From Calliopsis andreniformis (taxonomy: Eukaryota > Arthropoda > Insecta > Hymenoptera > Andrenidae), in the NCBI RefSeq assembly GCF_051401765.1, contig NC_135071.1, positions 13,804,961 through 13,868,960 of the forward strand: a DNA stretch of 64,000 bases, given 5' to 3'. The notes beneath the pieces are model-generated. The model did no database searches and was not told the origin of the DNA. It was given only the letters and a program-made list of their open reading frames with translations. The position numbers were made by a program, and so were the translations under genes. Positions 44,891-58,222 of the stretch are shown here, one piece after another. Positions within the stretch are counted from its first letter, which is position 1. Each line of letters opens with the position of its first letter.

Positions 44891-47199
44891 GCGGATTTTT
44901 CTGAACGATAGTTAATGGAATACGAGATCTGACAACCGTAACCAGTTTTCTACACTTTGCGCCTGATCCCCAGGCGTCGGGGTAGTTGGCAGATAAATTT
45001 TGCTCGTTCCTAGCCAATATCGTTACCTCTACTTTTACTCCTTGCTCCTCCGTAACGCGCAACACAACTGAGGGCTTTTTGCGCACTTTAATCCTCTTAA
45101 GATCGATGGTCTTTGACTTCTAGGGTCTAGATTTTAGATTAAAAATCTCTACGAGGCTTGGTTACTCGAGGACTCTACCTAACTTCGGATAGCCTAGGTA
45201 CCTCAGCACTCTCGTGAAGCTCTCAGCGAGTAAGCCCATCCCACTAAGGACTTAGATTACTCGAATGTAATGCCGTAATCCGAGAAAAAGTCCTCAACGA
45301 TCGTAGTACACAATGGCGTTGCCCATTAGCGTTGGTGGGTATTAGGAAGAGAACCGCTGAAATTGCTCGCGAATAATTGAAGGTGAAGCACGATTCCTAC
45401 GTAGCGACGCGGGATCGTTTTATTTGGCGGAATTTCGTCAAATCGACGGTGCGCAGCAGCACCATCTGAAAAATTCAATGACCCCTCAACGAGGCTGCTG
45501 AGAATCCATGCGAGCCAAGCACGCGTGTGTATACACCGTGGTCGAAACAATGAATTCATTCGCTGGCAAGTGGACGTTTCTAGCCGCTGTGCCACTTTTG
45601 AAACGTGCCGCGGGAAACACGAGAGTCGGTGGCGGCTATTCTATGGCAACCGGGAGGACAGGTACTGCGGAAACTGGTAATGCGATTCGGGGAGGCAGCA
45701 GGCGCGAGCTCACCCTGGATATTCGAAATTACAATTAGAGCGATCATGTCATGGCTGCGCACCTTATTGCGTGGATCAGTGTTCTACGTGGCAGCATAAT
45801 CCTGACACAATATGAATGGCAAGTAAGGGACGCAGAGGGTATTATCGTGGTCGCGTAAACGAGACGCTGCGCAACATTTGAATAACGGGCTGATGCTGTG
45901 GCGAACTAACGGCCAAACGAAGTCACCTTGGATTCGGGTGTTACGCAAATTCATTTACCCAGCTGGGGAGAAGTTGCACCCTGGCGGGGGTTTATTTCTT
46001 CGCCTGCTCGTGACCATGTCGGTGACCATGATAATAGTCTAGGTACTACGTTGGACAGCTTCAGAGCTGCTTCCAGGGAAGGATGTTGGATCCTGTATCA
46101 AATGACGCTTGGGAATTTTCGAAATTCGAAATTCTGTTGCCTTGAAGGACCTTGCTTTCAGGAGCAACGTTTCTACTGTTTAGGCAACGTAGTATCGAGT
46201 TGCTTGCTATTAGTCAGCAGGAGCTCCATGGCGAAGTGTCTTCAATGTATGTATAATGCATAAGACCGTATAAGCTATGCTATAAGTCCCTGTCGTAATC
46301 TTATTGATAGTAGAAAAGCATCAGCTATGTGGTTTAGAGACTCTTCCAAAATAAGATGTCGTTAACAAGCATGAGAAAACTTTATGAGCGTACGATGCTT
46401 TTACAGTTTCTACAGCTACAGGGTTTTCTGCTGTTCTAGTGTGTAATCAGAAAGGTCTACTTGTATACTGGTAAGGATGAGAGGAGACAAAGTAACCTAA
46501 AGAAAGGAACATTTGATTCACTAATGTCTAACATAAAAACATCAGTCGGGTGTGATTCCGCATTAAAATTTCTATTTGAAAGATAGAGACAAAGTGTCAT
46601 GAAAATATAGATCTGAGTACCTTAGAGGTGCGTTGTCGATCAATGACCCCGAGTGACCAATATTCCCTGCCAGCATATAAATAAAACAAGGTGTATCTAT
46701 ACCCTGGTGACGTAAGAGCTACATGACATGTAGTACATGCTTCGTCATCCAATAAATTGGTTCCTATCTTGGATCCACCCTGGCAGAAGAAGCGACCCTA
46801 ACAATACTACAGGACAGTAGTTCGCTGTCTGATTAGACTCTAATACGTAATAAACAACTGAAGAAGAATAAAATTCTGCCTAAGCAGGATGGAAGATCAG
46901 TATGAAAGAATTCTTGAATAATACATGTTCCCTGTTTGGATCCACCGTTAATTGAAAATTCCTACGAAGGGGCCCCGCAATGCTTATGAAATTACTCGCA
47001 TTCTTATACACGAAATAAAGGTTCCCATGTGAGGATTACAACGAAATGTTTCCAAGCGAGTATTTCTTAATTAAATAATCATATCACGTATAATTAATGC
47101 GCATAAATTTCCCTCGGTTCACGGTGCGGCACAAAGGATGCCGCGTAAAATATTAACCACAGAGCTTCTTATTACCATTTTTGCGTCCACTGACCTTTC
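44891..47199. other. Non-coding DNA, no supported gene
   Basis: Short frames cluster at 45.3-45.8 kb in a GC-richer patch on both strands without domains. The rest is AT-rich unique sequence. No repeats or RNA genes were recognised. Confidence 0.5.
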
Positions 47200-47760
47200 G
47201 AATTTTCCGCCCACGCGAACCGTAATAGAGAAACGGCGAAGTGAATCGATTCGTACACCACAGACGCGCAAACAGGCCAGGCGGTATGTCGACGCATTCT
47301 CTAGGCACGCGTATCGACCATTCCTGGAGGTGTCCTCGTTACTGCGTGACGCCGGTCTTCAAAATTGACCGATTCAATTATAACCGATCGCGGCGAGCCC
47401 GTGCCTCGAATAACCGTGGTGCACGTGTACCGGAACGCGTGACACAATCCACAAGTCCCTTTGTCTCCCCATAGCTTTCAGAGCTCGGGAACGTTTCGAA
47501 ACAATCACTTTCCTCGCCGTCTGCACGCGAGCCACGTCGCGGACGATTCCTCGATAAAAATGATCATTATTATCCTACTGAGCGAAATACGCTGACGCTG
47601 TTGTCCCACTTACGCCGAACGAGAACGAAAGGGAGTGATTTGTTCACCAGCCTGGATTACTTAGCTGACTCCGCCGAGTCGATTGTGCGTCTTGTGGTTG
47701 GTAACTGAGTCAGGAGCGAGCGAACCAGGGTTGCCATACTTTACGCTAATTTCGAACATC
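47200..47760. other. CpG-rich segment with a lone element-like end
   Basis: CpG-rich unique DNA. At about 47729 the sequence CAGGGTTGCCATAC resembles the terminal repeat of the 28.7-kb hAT-like element. No inverted partner was found nearby, so it is not called as an element. Confidence 0.35.
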
Positions 47761-49419
47761 GTGTGTTACTACGGACGCCGTTGATCATGTTTGTTCGGTG
47801 GCTGCTACCTCAGCCGATGAAGAGTCCTAATTTAACGTGAAGTCAGCGCGTATGCAAAGTGTATTCGAAATGCCAGTTAATCGCTTCTGTGTAGTCGTTC
47901 ATGCTCGGAGAGGCTTGCAATGCGGACATTGACGTTGACGTTAATGGCAACGGCCAACAATGCGGGTCGATATCTTACACCCGAAAGAATGGAATATAAG
48001 ATGCGTTACTGAGTGAGAACCAGTTTAGAAAGTCTGTTTTAAACGTTTGGCATATGCTAGACAGAAGCTACAGTAGCTATTGTTTCAGGTATTTCTTTTT
48101 TAACGAGACAAACTCTGCAAGATTAAAACACAATAGGATTACAGACTATTAAAAATTTGAAAAAAATTCTACAAAAGACACAAATACTGTGGAATATAGC
48201 TTTTCTTTTTGATTTTGTATTTCATACTGGTGGAAGCTTTATATTTTGTTCAATTTATGAAAAAATATACATATGTAAAACGAGATTGCAATCCCTTTTC
48301 TAATGTTTACCAACCTTTTAAAACTGCTATTTATTAAAGTGGCTTTATCATTCTAGGACACACCTTATAGCTTACCTCGCCCAGAGATTGATACCGAAGC
48401 AAGAGTGGCGTGTTTGGCTTCTGCTTGTTGGATACTGAAGTATCTGAGCGCAGGGTACGTGAGAGGCCCTCAGGAAATACTGTTACCTGCTTCAACTTGG
48501 AAGTATTATATTGGGTTTCTTGCAAAAGCAACATGGAAATGAAGTAGCTTCTTGTACTCCTCAGCTGCAAGTAGTGCTGACAAGGTGCGCTTTTTAACCC
48601 GAAAATCTTCATTCCATGTGAGAAGCAATCTCTTAACGGAACAACACTCTGGAGGGATTCTGAGTAAAACTAGGAATCAAAGGCATTGACTCTAGACTAC
48701 GTGTCTGAGGACAGACTTCACACTTAGGATCTAGAAGCTTCTCTTGTGGGGTCCAACTCTGCTAGGATTATTATCAGCCATTTTCGAAGTCGAGGACTTC
48801 CATGACTAGAGACATCTGTGAACTCAGAGGCGCGAGTCAAATCAGGTGCAACAACTCCAGCCCAGACTAACTGCTATTTACTAACTTCACGTCTGTTCAA
48901 ATTTTTCACCAGGAAAGCTCGATTACAATAAAATTGAGAAGTCCTTTGACTCTTAGGTCGAATAATGAATCCATCGAATCACTCATACATTGCTTCAGTT
49001 TCCTTCACTTAACGAGGAGACAAATTGAAAGCAAATACTACCTAGTGTCAGAGGACACAGTGGACAAGTAAAGTCAATTTGAAAGCAACTGTTATATTCA
49101 GACTACTAAATCATTAGGGAGCATTAGACTTCTATAAGCTATACATTCGATGTGCCATTTATTATACCTCGAAATTCAAACACTGCGATTGATAGGGTCC
49201 AAAATTCAATTAACAAGCCAGCTTTAGCATTTCCCAAGACCTCAAAACTCGGGCCCCCATAACATCAATCGAACTACGTACCACGTATCATTGTAAAATC
49301 CTGTTCATTGCAGATCGACCGAAACATTTCCAGCATACATTTAAACTCTGCTGGAGGGGGGAAGAGCACAAACGATTCACTCATTAGTCGGATTATGCGT
49401 TTAATCTCTGGGTTCGGTA
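47761..49419. other. Non-coding DNA, no supported gene
   Basis: AT-rich around 48.05-48.35 kb, then unique DNA. The minus-strand frame at 48334-48612 has no domain. No repeats or RNA genes were seen. Confidence 0.5.
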
Positions 49420-50300
49420 CCCGTCCACTTCGTTTCCATTTCCGCGCGGCCTGGAGCCACTCCGCGGAAAGTTTTCGCAGCGCCACCTCGTCAGCGTCCA
49501 ATTACGTCACGCTTCCGTCTCTCTTTTGCACGCGTCCGCGCACGCGTGCACGAACGGAGGGAAAGAAGGTGACGACGACACGGGGAATGATGTCGACAAC
49601 GACGATACGTCACTATGTTTCGCGCGCATTACTCGCAGCGTGCTTCGCGGCTTCCTAGGCGTGATTAAGGTCTTTGGCTGGAGGCAGCCCGAAGCGCGGC
49701 TTGGGGTGGAGGGGCTGTTGTCTCGTGTCTCTTCATTCGGCAGAGTGGAAAAGAAAAGAGTGGATCGTCCCAGGCAGGCGGGGCTCTTAATAAAAGAAAA
49801 TCGCGAGCGTCTTGCCGCTTTTGAAGCTTTTAGCCAGCCGAGTGGTGGACCGTCGCGTGGAACGTCACGGTCTGCTGCGGCGGCGTGCAAGGGTTGCGCG
49901 AAAAATGAGTTTGAAGTGGAACCAGGCGAGCTAAGAGAAATCTCAACCGTCTCAAGTGTCGCCAGTTTCTTCGGCTGCTTTCTTATTTTGCCTCCTCGTT
50001 GTTCCGCTCTTCTCATTTGGCAAGCTCCCCTGCCCTTCGCCACACGTGCCGATCCACCCTCCAGCTCCTCGTTTCCTCTCTAACCAGTGCCAGGGAAAAC
50101 TCGACAGCCTTCCTGTTAACTCTGCGACTCTTTCTTTTCCCTCGGCTCCCTGCCACCCTGCCACTGCTCCCTCAGTTTCATTTGCCCTAGACATAGACCA
50201 AAGGCTGCTCGCGCCATTTAAGTCTTCTTGCGAACCCAGTGGATATCGAAGGGTGGTTTTCCTTTTCACTTTTCGATCTCGATTCAGGTCGTGGAATTTC
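49420..50300. promoter_or_regulatory. CpG-rich, ORF-dense segment with CRE-like sites
   Basis: The most frame-dense part of the window: 185 codons plus at 49526-50083, 178 codons minus at 49507-50043, 119 codons plus at 49956-50315 and 142 codons minus at 49952-50380, all overlapping. Since at most one could be real and none has a domain, the open frames are best explained by GC-rich, stop-poor DNA. TACGTCAC occurs at about 49503 and 49604, with ACGTCACG near 49862, matching CRE half-sites bound by CREB/ATF factors. Regulatory DNA or a non-coding exon is more likely than a protein, but this is inference. Confidence 0.35.
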
Positions 50301-52959
50301 GAGTGCAGGCTGTGATTTATCTGCCTTGTAATCCTGAGACTTGATTCATGGACTGGGTTTAGATAACGTATGGAGCACAAATAGTGTTATGGGACGTAGT
50401 TGATATGAACAAATAAACGAATATATGGAACGGAGCTCGAATTTCGGGTTAAATATATCATTGGAGACTTTAATGATGCTAAGTAGAAAAGTGAGGCCAA
50501 AATGTGAAATCAAATTTGAGTTTAATTTAAAAGGCTACCACTGCATTAGACCCAAGAACTGGGCTTCAGAAATCTTCTCATCTTCAACGAAAAAAATGAA
50601 ACTTTCCAACCATGCTTGACAGTTACTATAACACGAACATTTTCATGATTTGCAGTCACAACGTACATCTCTTAGTGGACTTTTTTTTACCCACCTCCAA
50701 GAGGCAAAAATGGGAGAGAGAACAAAGTGGAAGAGAAGCTTAAGTAATTAATTGTAGGGGTAAAGAAGAGTCCAGAAATAAAGTATGATCGTTTTCTATG
50801 ACACGAGAGAACGCGGGGAGGAAGAAAGATGCAGAAAGAGAGAGAAAGGGGTAGAAGAATGACAACAACGGTGGAAAAAGCAGAGATGGATTTACGACTG
50901 GGAGAACACTTTACGCCGGGCAATCGGATACGATGCCAGACAGTTGGAGAAGCAAAAGAAGGAGTGTGTTTCAAAAGCGCTGCTCTCTAGGATTTTCAAC
51001 CGACGCGCTACCTTCTTCGCGGACTTTGCTGTGTAACTTTTATTATCGTCCTCGTCCCACGGCTTGCTGGCGACGCCACGAGTTACGTAGATATTTATGA
51101 ACGCGTCGAATTACTGAAAAAACAGCCGGGAATATCGCTTGAAACGCGAGAACAACTGTAGCATAAATCGGCGAGGGTTTTCTTCTCGCGTTACCGACTG
51201 CGACGGGAGGAGGGCCATTTTGATAGTGACAATTTGGCGAATCGAGATACAAGGTACTAGATAGGTACAAGATACATAAAATGTCTCGCGGAACGTCTTT
51301 GGGGCAATGCTTTCCACGGGACTTCTCGTCACGACACTAAAAATACGATAGTAACCAAAAGTTTGGAAGCAGTTCTTAGGTCAAGGAGAATGAGGGCTAC
51401 TATGCCGAACAGGCAATTCATTTTTGCGTGATCTACTGTTCCTTTTAATGGAACAATGTTCTGTAGTTTGCAGAGGCTTGGGTTAGCCTTTGGGACTAGG
51501 GCAATCTCACTAGACTAGGTGTTGGTACGAGTGATATTTGTCTCTGGTCTTATAAGGGTTATTCGATTACCTAACCATAGGGAACCTCAAGTAGTGATCC
51601 TATATCTCTCGTATCAGGGTTGTTATACCTAGAGAAAATAGGAACAGGGGTAACGGTATACTTAGGTCTACGTGATGTCCTTGGGGAAACTCCTAACAAC
51701 TCTGCCTGTAAGTTCCTTAGCACTGAAACAATGACTTCTCGTCTCCTCAAAAGGCTAGGTATTGCTATTTACGCTCAGCTAGCCAAATGAGAGCTACTTC
51801 ACTGCTAGTTTCTTCTTTCCTCGCTGACTGTTGTACCCAACCTCCACTAGACAAACCAAGTGCCCATCATCATCCGAATGACACCGACCTACGTACAAAG
51901 TTTATTATACATACATGTAATTCTCAGTTTCAAGTGGAGTCCGTAATAAACAGTCCGCACGCTCCTGCAGCGAACGTTGGAAGTTTGTGTACTATGCAAA
52001 CTAGGCGTAGACAGTTTTTAATAAAGTTCGTCGTTACACGTTTGTCGTTTTCCAGGATTACCTCCTCGCAAGCGTTCGAAATTAGTCGAGTAGCAGGTGT
52101 GTGCTCGCGTGTTGACTCACAGGGCCCTCGAGACGTTTAGGGAACCGGGAACGCAGCGAGGGAAGAGGAATTATTTAGCACTGTCAGATGACGCCGATTA
52201 GCAATTCTCTTGTTCCTGTTTTACCACTGACGCGTCCTGTGCAGTCCTGCGTCAAATGAATGCATCGCATTCACTGAGAGAATCTGTACGCGTTCCCCGG
52301 GACATCAGACCTGGCGATGTGACGTCTGTTAAGTCTACTACAGCCGCTAAATGAAAACCATTAACGCGTTTGAAAGGCGGAGCTTCTGCGGCGTAGTTCC
52401 TCGATAATTACTCCACTTTTCCGCGATTCTTTCTGTGAACGTAATCAGTTTGCTTCGGTGATTCATTTTTACACTTCCTCGGTTTCTCCACACCTGAGAA
52501 CCTCTGGACGAGGTGACACGCGAGACTTGTCACGCGCAGGTTTGGGTTTGTTGCGCGAGTCTAACGTGGCTATTGAACTGGAGGACTGAAGAGGACTAAT
52601 TCGCTAAATTCCATCAGCTGGTGATTCAGGCGAAGTCAAAGCGACCAGCAGAGTTCTGATAGGTCAAATGGGATTCACAACCAAAAACACTGCTTGCTGT
52701 TCCTCAAAGACTATCACTTTCGGAAATACCCTACACGTTCCACACTCCCCAGATACCTTACTGTAAGCCTCCACTCGCCTACCGTAGGGTATTTGGGGGA
52801 TTTGGAACATGCGAGGGATTCGCTTTTCCCTTTCGGACAAGACTTCTCTGGCATCCCTGTGCAGAGGTGAGAAATTCAGCGGGACGTAACCAGTGTTGTC
52901 GGGAAATTTGCAATAGAAAATAATGGCAGTGAAGATGAATTATGACTGGGACTTGGGGG
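50301..52959. other. Non-coding DNA, purine-rich in part
   Basis: About 50700-50870 is purine-rich on the plus strand with GAGAG and AGAAAGAG words, similar to GAGA-type motifs. Frames there on the minus strand are compositional. A frame at 51787-52140 (plus) has no domain. No repeat or RNA gene was recognised. Confidence 0.5.
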
Positions 52960-53100
52960 CCCATCGTTTACCAATCCCAAGTGCCAGTTCCCCATTAAAG
53001 AGTCTAACTTGTTCCCTCTCTACTCCTCATTACATCACAAATCGGTGATGTAGTCTAATGCTCCACGCCTATGAAGAATTTCCTGGTAACTGGAAGACAC
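52960..53100. repeat. Dispersed relative of the 8.0-kb repeat
   Basis: TTTACCAATCCCAAGTGCCA, GTTCCCCATTAAAGAGTCTA and ATGAAGAATTTCCTGGT match, with changes and an insertion, the right arm of the palindrome at about 7995-8070 (TTTGTCAATCACCAGGCCCA, GTTCCCCACCAATGACTCTG, ACGAAGAATTTTCCAGG). The inserted part contains its own hairpin, TACATCAC and GTGATGTA, around 53032-53053. Two separated copies make this an interspersed repeat family of unknown class. Confidence 0.6.
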
Positions 53101-55130
53101 AGAGGTAAAAGGAATCCCTCGATCCAGTTACTACGTGTGAACACTCTAGTCAGTAGTACGCTAGAACCCAAAATTTATGCAAGACCAGACGTGGTCTCTT
53201 CCACTGTCACCAATTAGACTCACGTTCCTTCTGCATGACATTTCATCTCTGCATAACAGCTAATGAGTGCACACCTTGGTCTCCTTTAAGAAGCATCTAC
53301 GAAATGTCTTTGGAAGGTTACTTCCTCCATGCAGATTGTTATTTACGAGTCTGAGCTCTCATTTACATTTCAGCTAAGTTAAAAAGACCTGTAACTGTGG
53401 GGCTCCCAAACAGAATAGCTTCACGGGAACTTTGAATAAGTGCATATTCCCTACAAAACGTGCAACAGTATCAGACCTTTGATTAACCAAGCTTCGTATC
53501 AGGGCGATAGAAGACGATGGAACAGTGTCCCAAAGGGATCTCCTTACACTCGAGAGTCTGAAACAGTAATAATCTAGGTCGTGGAACTCTAAAGTACTTC
53601 ATGGTAGATTTGATTCACGAATATTTGTCGAGTCTCGCACTTTGCGGCATACATTTGAACCCATTTCCAAAGACCTGCAAGCTCTCGCCGCTTTACTTAC
53701 GGGAATCGCCTCACAATTCGCAGGACTTCGGTCCGCTCGGATATGCAGGACTCAATTAAGGGGCAGGGGGACACACTCGTAAAACAGGCGGGATGTAATT
53801 GAACCTAGTAGAAAGAACAACGTGCACCCTTGCCTTGGAACAAAGGACCTCCTCGCTCGGGCAGTCGGTAACGCAAGAAAATTTCATGGGGCTGTAGTAA
53901 TTAAAACACGGGTCGAGCTGACAAGTAACTCGACCGTTAAACTGCTTTCCGAGTGCTTATTATAAGCGATGAAAATTAAAGGTCCTGGAGACGACGCGGT
54001 TCTTCGCGAACAATGACCCAGCACGTAACGGCCCTCCAATGGAAAATTGCGCGGCGTGTCCATTAATAGAGCCCTCGAACCCTCGGCGTAAGTCTGCGCT
54101 GGCGAAGCGAGATGTGTAGCTATAGGATCTAACCTATCACCTTGAGTTAGAGCAAAGGGAGCATCAGCAGGGAATGCATTTCAGATATTATTAGGAAAGC
54201 ATAGCTCATGTATTCCTTTAAAGGAACAACAGTGCCTCAGATGTACGTTTAATAACTATTAATTGCTTTTTATTATTAACATTGCTTTTATATTGCTTTT
54301 ATTAATAACTATTAATTTTTCTAGGTGGTTAGATCTATTCACAAAAGACTGTAGGGGTTTAAAAATGAGTCTTGGAACTGCTGGTAAACACATTATATGT
54401 ATAGGATCGGTTAAGAACATGTATCGTGTACAGGGCAGGTAAACCTTGCCTCCTTTGAACTGGGTCCGATTATTTGTGTAGGACAGAGTTACGTTTAAAG
54501 GATAACCTTCTCCCCTTCAAGTGGTGAGAATACAATGAATAAAATCTGGCGATCACTTTTCTACAGTAATTTTTAAACTTCTGTTGCTGGAATATTTGTG
54601 ACTTGACGCTTAAGCCAAATTGCAACCTGAAACTTGCACAACAAAGTTGTGGATCTTTTCGACAAATCTTGGAACATGTCCATTCTTAATTCTTGTTTAT
54701 AGATTCCATTTAAGGTGTACTAAGTGATCTAGAAGCGAAGGACAGCATAAACAGACTTTGAAAATTAATATTGCTTCTATCACCACAATTTTGGTTCACA
54801 GTAATACCTCCAAGATTTTATACTTGATAGTCAGGAGAACTTCCTAAAAGTAGAATTTTCACTTCACTATTTTTGGATGGCAGAAATAGAGGTTGTTCTA
54901 CTTGCAATCCTTCAACTTTGACCCCCTGATTGCCTCATTAAGATCTCGTTCTAGAGATCTGAGACCAGTATAGATCTCATTGCCAGGCACATGGAAAAGC
55001 ACAGAAAGCTCCTACAGGTGTCGATCTAGCGACCCTGCTGGTGTCCAAATTTATTAGCCCAGTTTTCCTCCTAGCACCCTATATTCTATTTCCACCTTAG
55101 ACCTTGTATACAGCAACGTAGAGGTCTCGT
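53101..55130. other. Non-coding DNA with small repeats
   Basis: A block at 53825-53879 is related to 43593-43649. At 54249-54317 the word TTAATAACTATTAATT occurs twice, 53 bp apart, around three ATTGCTTTT words (54262, 54281, 54292), a small AT-rich nested repeat. No gene or RNA was recognised. Confidence 0.5.
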
Positions 55131-58100
55131 ATCTCTTGGTAGCATTAAGCAGTTACAGAATTGAATCCCCCAACCGCCTGAAAATCCTGGAAACGCGATT
55201 TACCCCGCTGTTCCGCTCGGTTGGTTCTCCCTCGCAGCGCAGCTTCAAAGAGCCAAGGCTGACCGAGGATCCACGAGCATCCATAGGGAGGATAAAGGGA
55301 GCAGGAGGCGTCGGAGGATCGGAATATCGCGGCCGAGGAATGGTAGAAGGTGCGTGTGTCGGAAACAAACGAGTCCCGAACCCTCGGGCGTGTGATTCCT
55401 TACGATGCTGTTAAATTAAATTACATGCAGTCGCCACGCAGTCACGGGGACACTTGGCACGAGCGTCGAGTCGCCCCCATGCATAATGCATACGGTATTT
55501 TGCCACAGTAGACACGAGGCTCCAACCTCAGCCTTTCGTTCGACTCCGTGAATTCGGGGAATGTGTTAAGGCAACGCTGGAACCCGGACCAGGTAGGAAG
55601 CTTACTGGGAATCCTCGTGGCGTCCGTGCTTTGTTGCTGGAGCGCCGAGGCCAAAGTGCTCGCTAATGGGGTCGCAAATATCGACGACTCCGAGGGGATG
55701 GAGTGAGATACGTCTTCGGAAATCGGAAGAAAGGGAAACGACGACAAGTGGGAGAACCAGGACAATGCACAGTGTCCTGTGCAACTGCGCTGTTTGCAGC
55801 TTGAGCAGCGATGGGTCTGAAGTGTTTCTCTCTGGCCTAACGATAAAACTCATCGACTTGGTCATTCATTTCAGCTGGAGGGTCCAGAAGACTTCGAGAA
55901 GTTGACCACTAAGTTTCTCAAACAACATATTCGCTTTTGAATTAGAGTGTCCTGGGTTGTCAGACTTGGCTAAGTGTTCTGTACCTGTCAGTGATAAAGA
56001 ATCGCGAATTAACAACCCAAGATATGTTCGAATAGAAAGTATTTAAGGCAACTCTGTTCTTCCAAATGCACCCCTGTCTCTACACGCATGTATGAATAAT
56101 TCACAAGCAACTGTCTGATTTATAATACATGGAACACGCAAGAACATCTGATGTCATTGAATTCCCTGCATAAAGCCACTATACATACATTTTAGTTTCA
56201 AAGTTCAGTAAGTTATGACGTTTGGGGTCTAAAAAGTTTTCGCGGGAAAGTGGAGGAAGCACAATGAGACACGAACTGGGACAGGTAGCCAAAGAGATAT
56301 TGCATACGTAAACAGAACTCGAAACCCAGAGTTAGCTGCTCGAAACCTGCAGATTACGCGAAAGGTCCCGTTTAATTGCCCAGCCTCGAGGCCCTCGTAA
56401 TTGCTGGAAAAAGCGGAGGTCGAGGGGCAAATGATTCGATTGTTCTAGAATCTTAAGTCGTGGTGCGAGCCTGCAAGACGACGATCCGTTCGCCCCAGGA
56501 AACGGGATTCCGATTCGCCTACGCGTCGTCGAAGACTCCTCAGAGAATACCGAGTCGATCGTTGCATAGTTGTAAAAGAATTTTCTAACTATCTTCGCGG
56601 GAACTGAACTGTTTCCGCTTCTCGCACGCCGCTCGCTTATCCGCCGTGTTCCCAGAGACTTTGCAATCTTCAGTGGAATTTAGCCATACGCCGGAAGCGA
56701 ATCGACCGCACAGCGGAAGTTTCAAAGAGGCACAAGGCCATGTTCTACGCTGAGACAATTCATTTGTCAGGGGAACGTGTTTATTTAGAGGAACGATTTC
56801 ATTTCTAGCAGCAGACTTCTTTTTTCAGAGGGAGCTTGAGCAAAAGCTGATGTCATGGCGGGGCTCATAGCAAACGATAAAACGTGACAGAGCAGACCTA
56901 AGTGTGTTCTTTTGTGTCACAGATCGATAAGTAACAGGTATAACGTAAGCGTGAGATTATGGTAGAGGTTTATGTAAATAGTTATTTAACCTTAAAGTTA
57001 ATGAAAATTATGGTGTTTGTGCTGGGCAATATTGTACTGAGTTAAAAGGGCAAATTGTTGGGCGAATTTCACAGTTTTTATAGCTGTATGAAAAACCCCG
57101 ATGGAATGGATGTTTATTTATCCTAAAATATTGATGTTTACCTAGCCTCCAATATTCGGAATTTCGAGGAAAATGATGGTCTCATACGACTAAAATTCAC
57201 CTATGGTAGCATCATATGGTGGTCTGTGGGATCTAGTCACGGGGGTATGTGATACAACGCGAATGAGATAGGTGAGGCAAAAAAAGGACCTAAGTTTCGT
57301 GAGTAAAGTATCTGAGTTGGGTCTCTGCTAAGAGTAGAATGGTTATGTTGAGGAAAAGTAGACGTGTGGTAGAAAAGTCTTGCATCTAGGAGAAGTACGA
57401 TATTGCACAGAGTCTTGTGAGTCATTACATCTTGGAAAAATAGAATACAGGGTAAAGAAACCTATTCGCAAATAGCAGTCAAATGCATGAAATTATTATT
57501 TCATAAAGAAATCCCTCAAGAAATTAGGTTGTCTTCTGTAGATTTTCTTCAGTTAAAAGCAAAATATCTGAATCTTTAGATTCAATATGGATTGGGTCTA
57601 ACTTAACTTTGGACTTAGTAAATAACAATTAAGCGAACAAGTATTTAACAAAGAGTTATTGCAAATTCGTCAAACTAAGTGTCCTCTCAGAATAAGTTAC
57701 TGTGCAGTCGAATGCTTCCGAGCCAATAGTCTAACCCCAAGTGTGCACCATAAACTCATCCAAAGCAAGGTGGCATCTGATCCCTCAATTTCACTTAGAA
57801 ATACTCTGCCGCTAGTACATGGAAAGTAGAAGCAGACGTTGAAATCTCAATCTGTGATTACCAACATAAAAGGAGAGGAATACATTGGAGATTAAAGACC
57901 GCTGAGATATTGTTTACGAGATTTTACGACGCACTGCAGCGTGAACCAATGAGCGAAATGATTTCGCGCAGAAGGGAAGACCTTTGAGGAGCAACTCCTT
58001 GAAAGACGCCTACGGAAGTCGTTATCGAGGACATCTGGGAAGAAAGAAGGATCGACTGAAGAGAAACGCTTTAGGCAGCCGCGGGTTCAGCTGAGAAATT

Positions 58101-58192
58101 ATAAAACCCAGCGAGTCGTGGTCGGAACACTTGACACATTCTCGCGAAAGGAAATGCAACATCTTCGCGGCTGTCGCGAATATTTCGCGCGT
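55131..58192. other. Non-coding DNA, no supported gene
   Basis: Between about 55150 and 55900 GC-richer DNA carries contradictory frames on both strands. One plus-strand stretch, 55225-55350, ends at a donor-like GAAG|GTGCGT, but no acceptor or homology supports an exon. The rest is unique DNA. Confidence 0.45.
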
Positions 58193-58222
58193 TTAACGAA
58201 GTGTCGGCGCGAAGAAACAGGT

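Noticed and set aside
49507..50083. Longest open frames, 185 codons plus and 178 codons minus, fully overlapping
   Set aside because: They are antisense to one another, without domains or splice context, in CpG-rich stop-poor DNA. A few frames of this size are expected by chance in 64 kb on six frames.
55153..55414. Opposed frames with Pro/Gly-rich stretches near a GTGCGT donor
   Set aside because: Strands conflict, no acceptor or homology. Kept only as a note in the non-coding entry.
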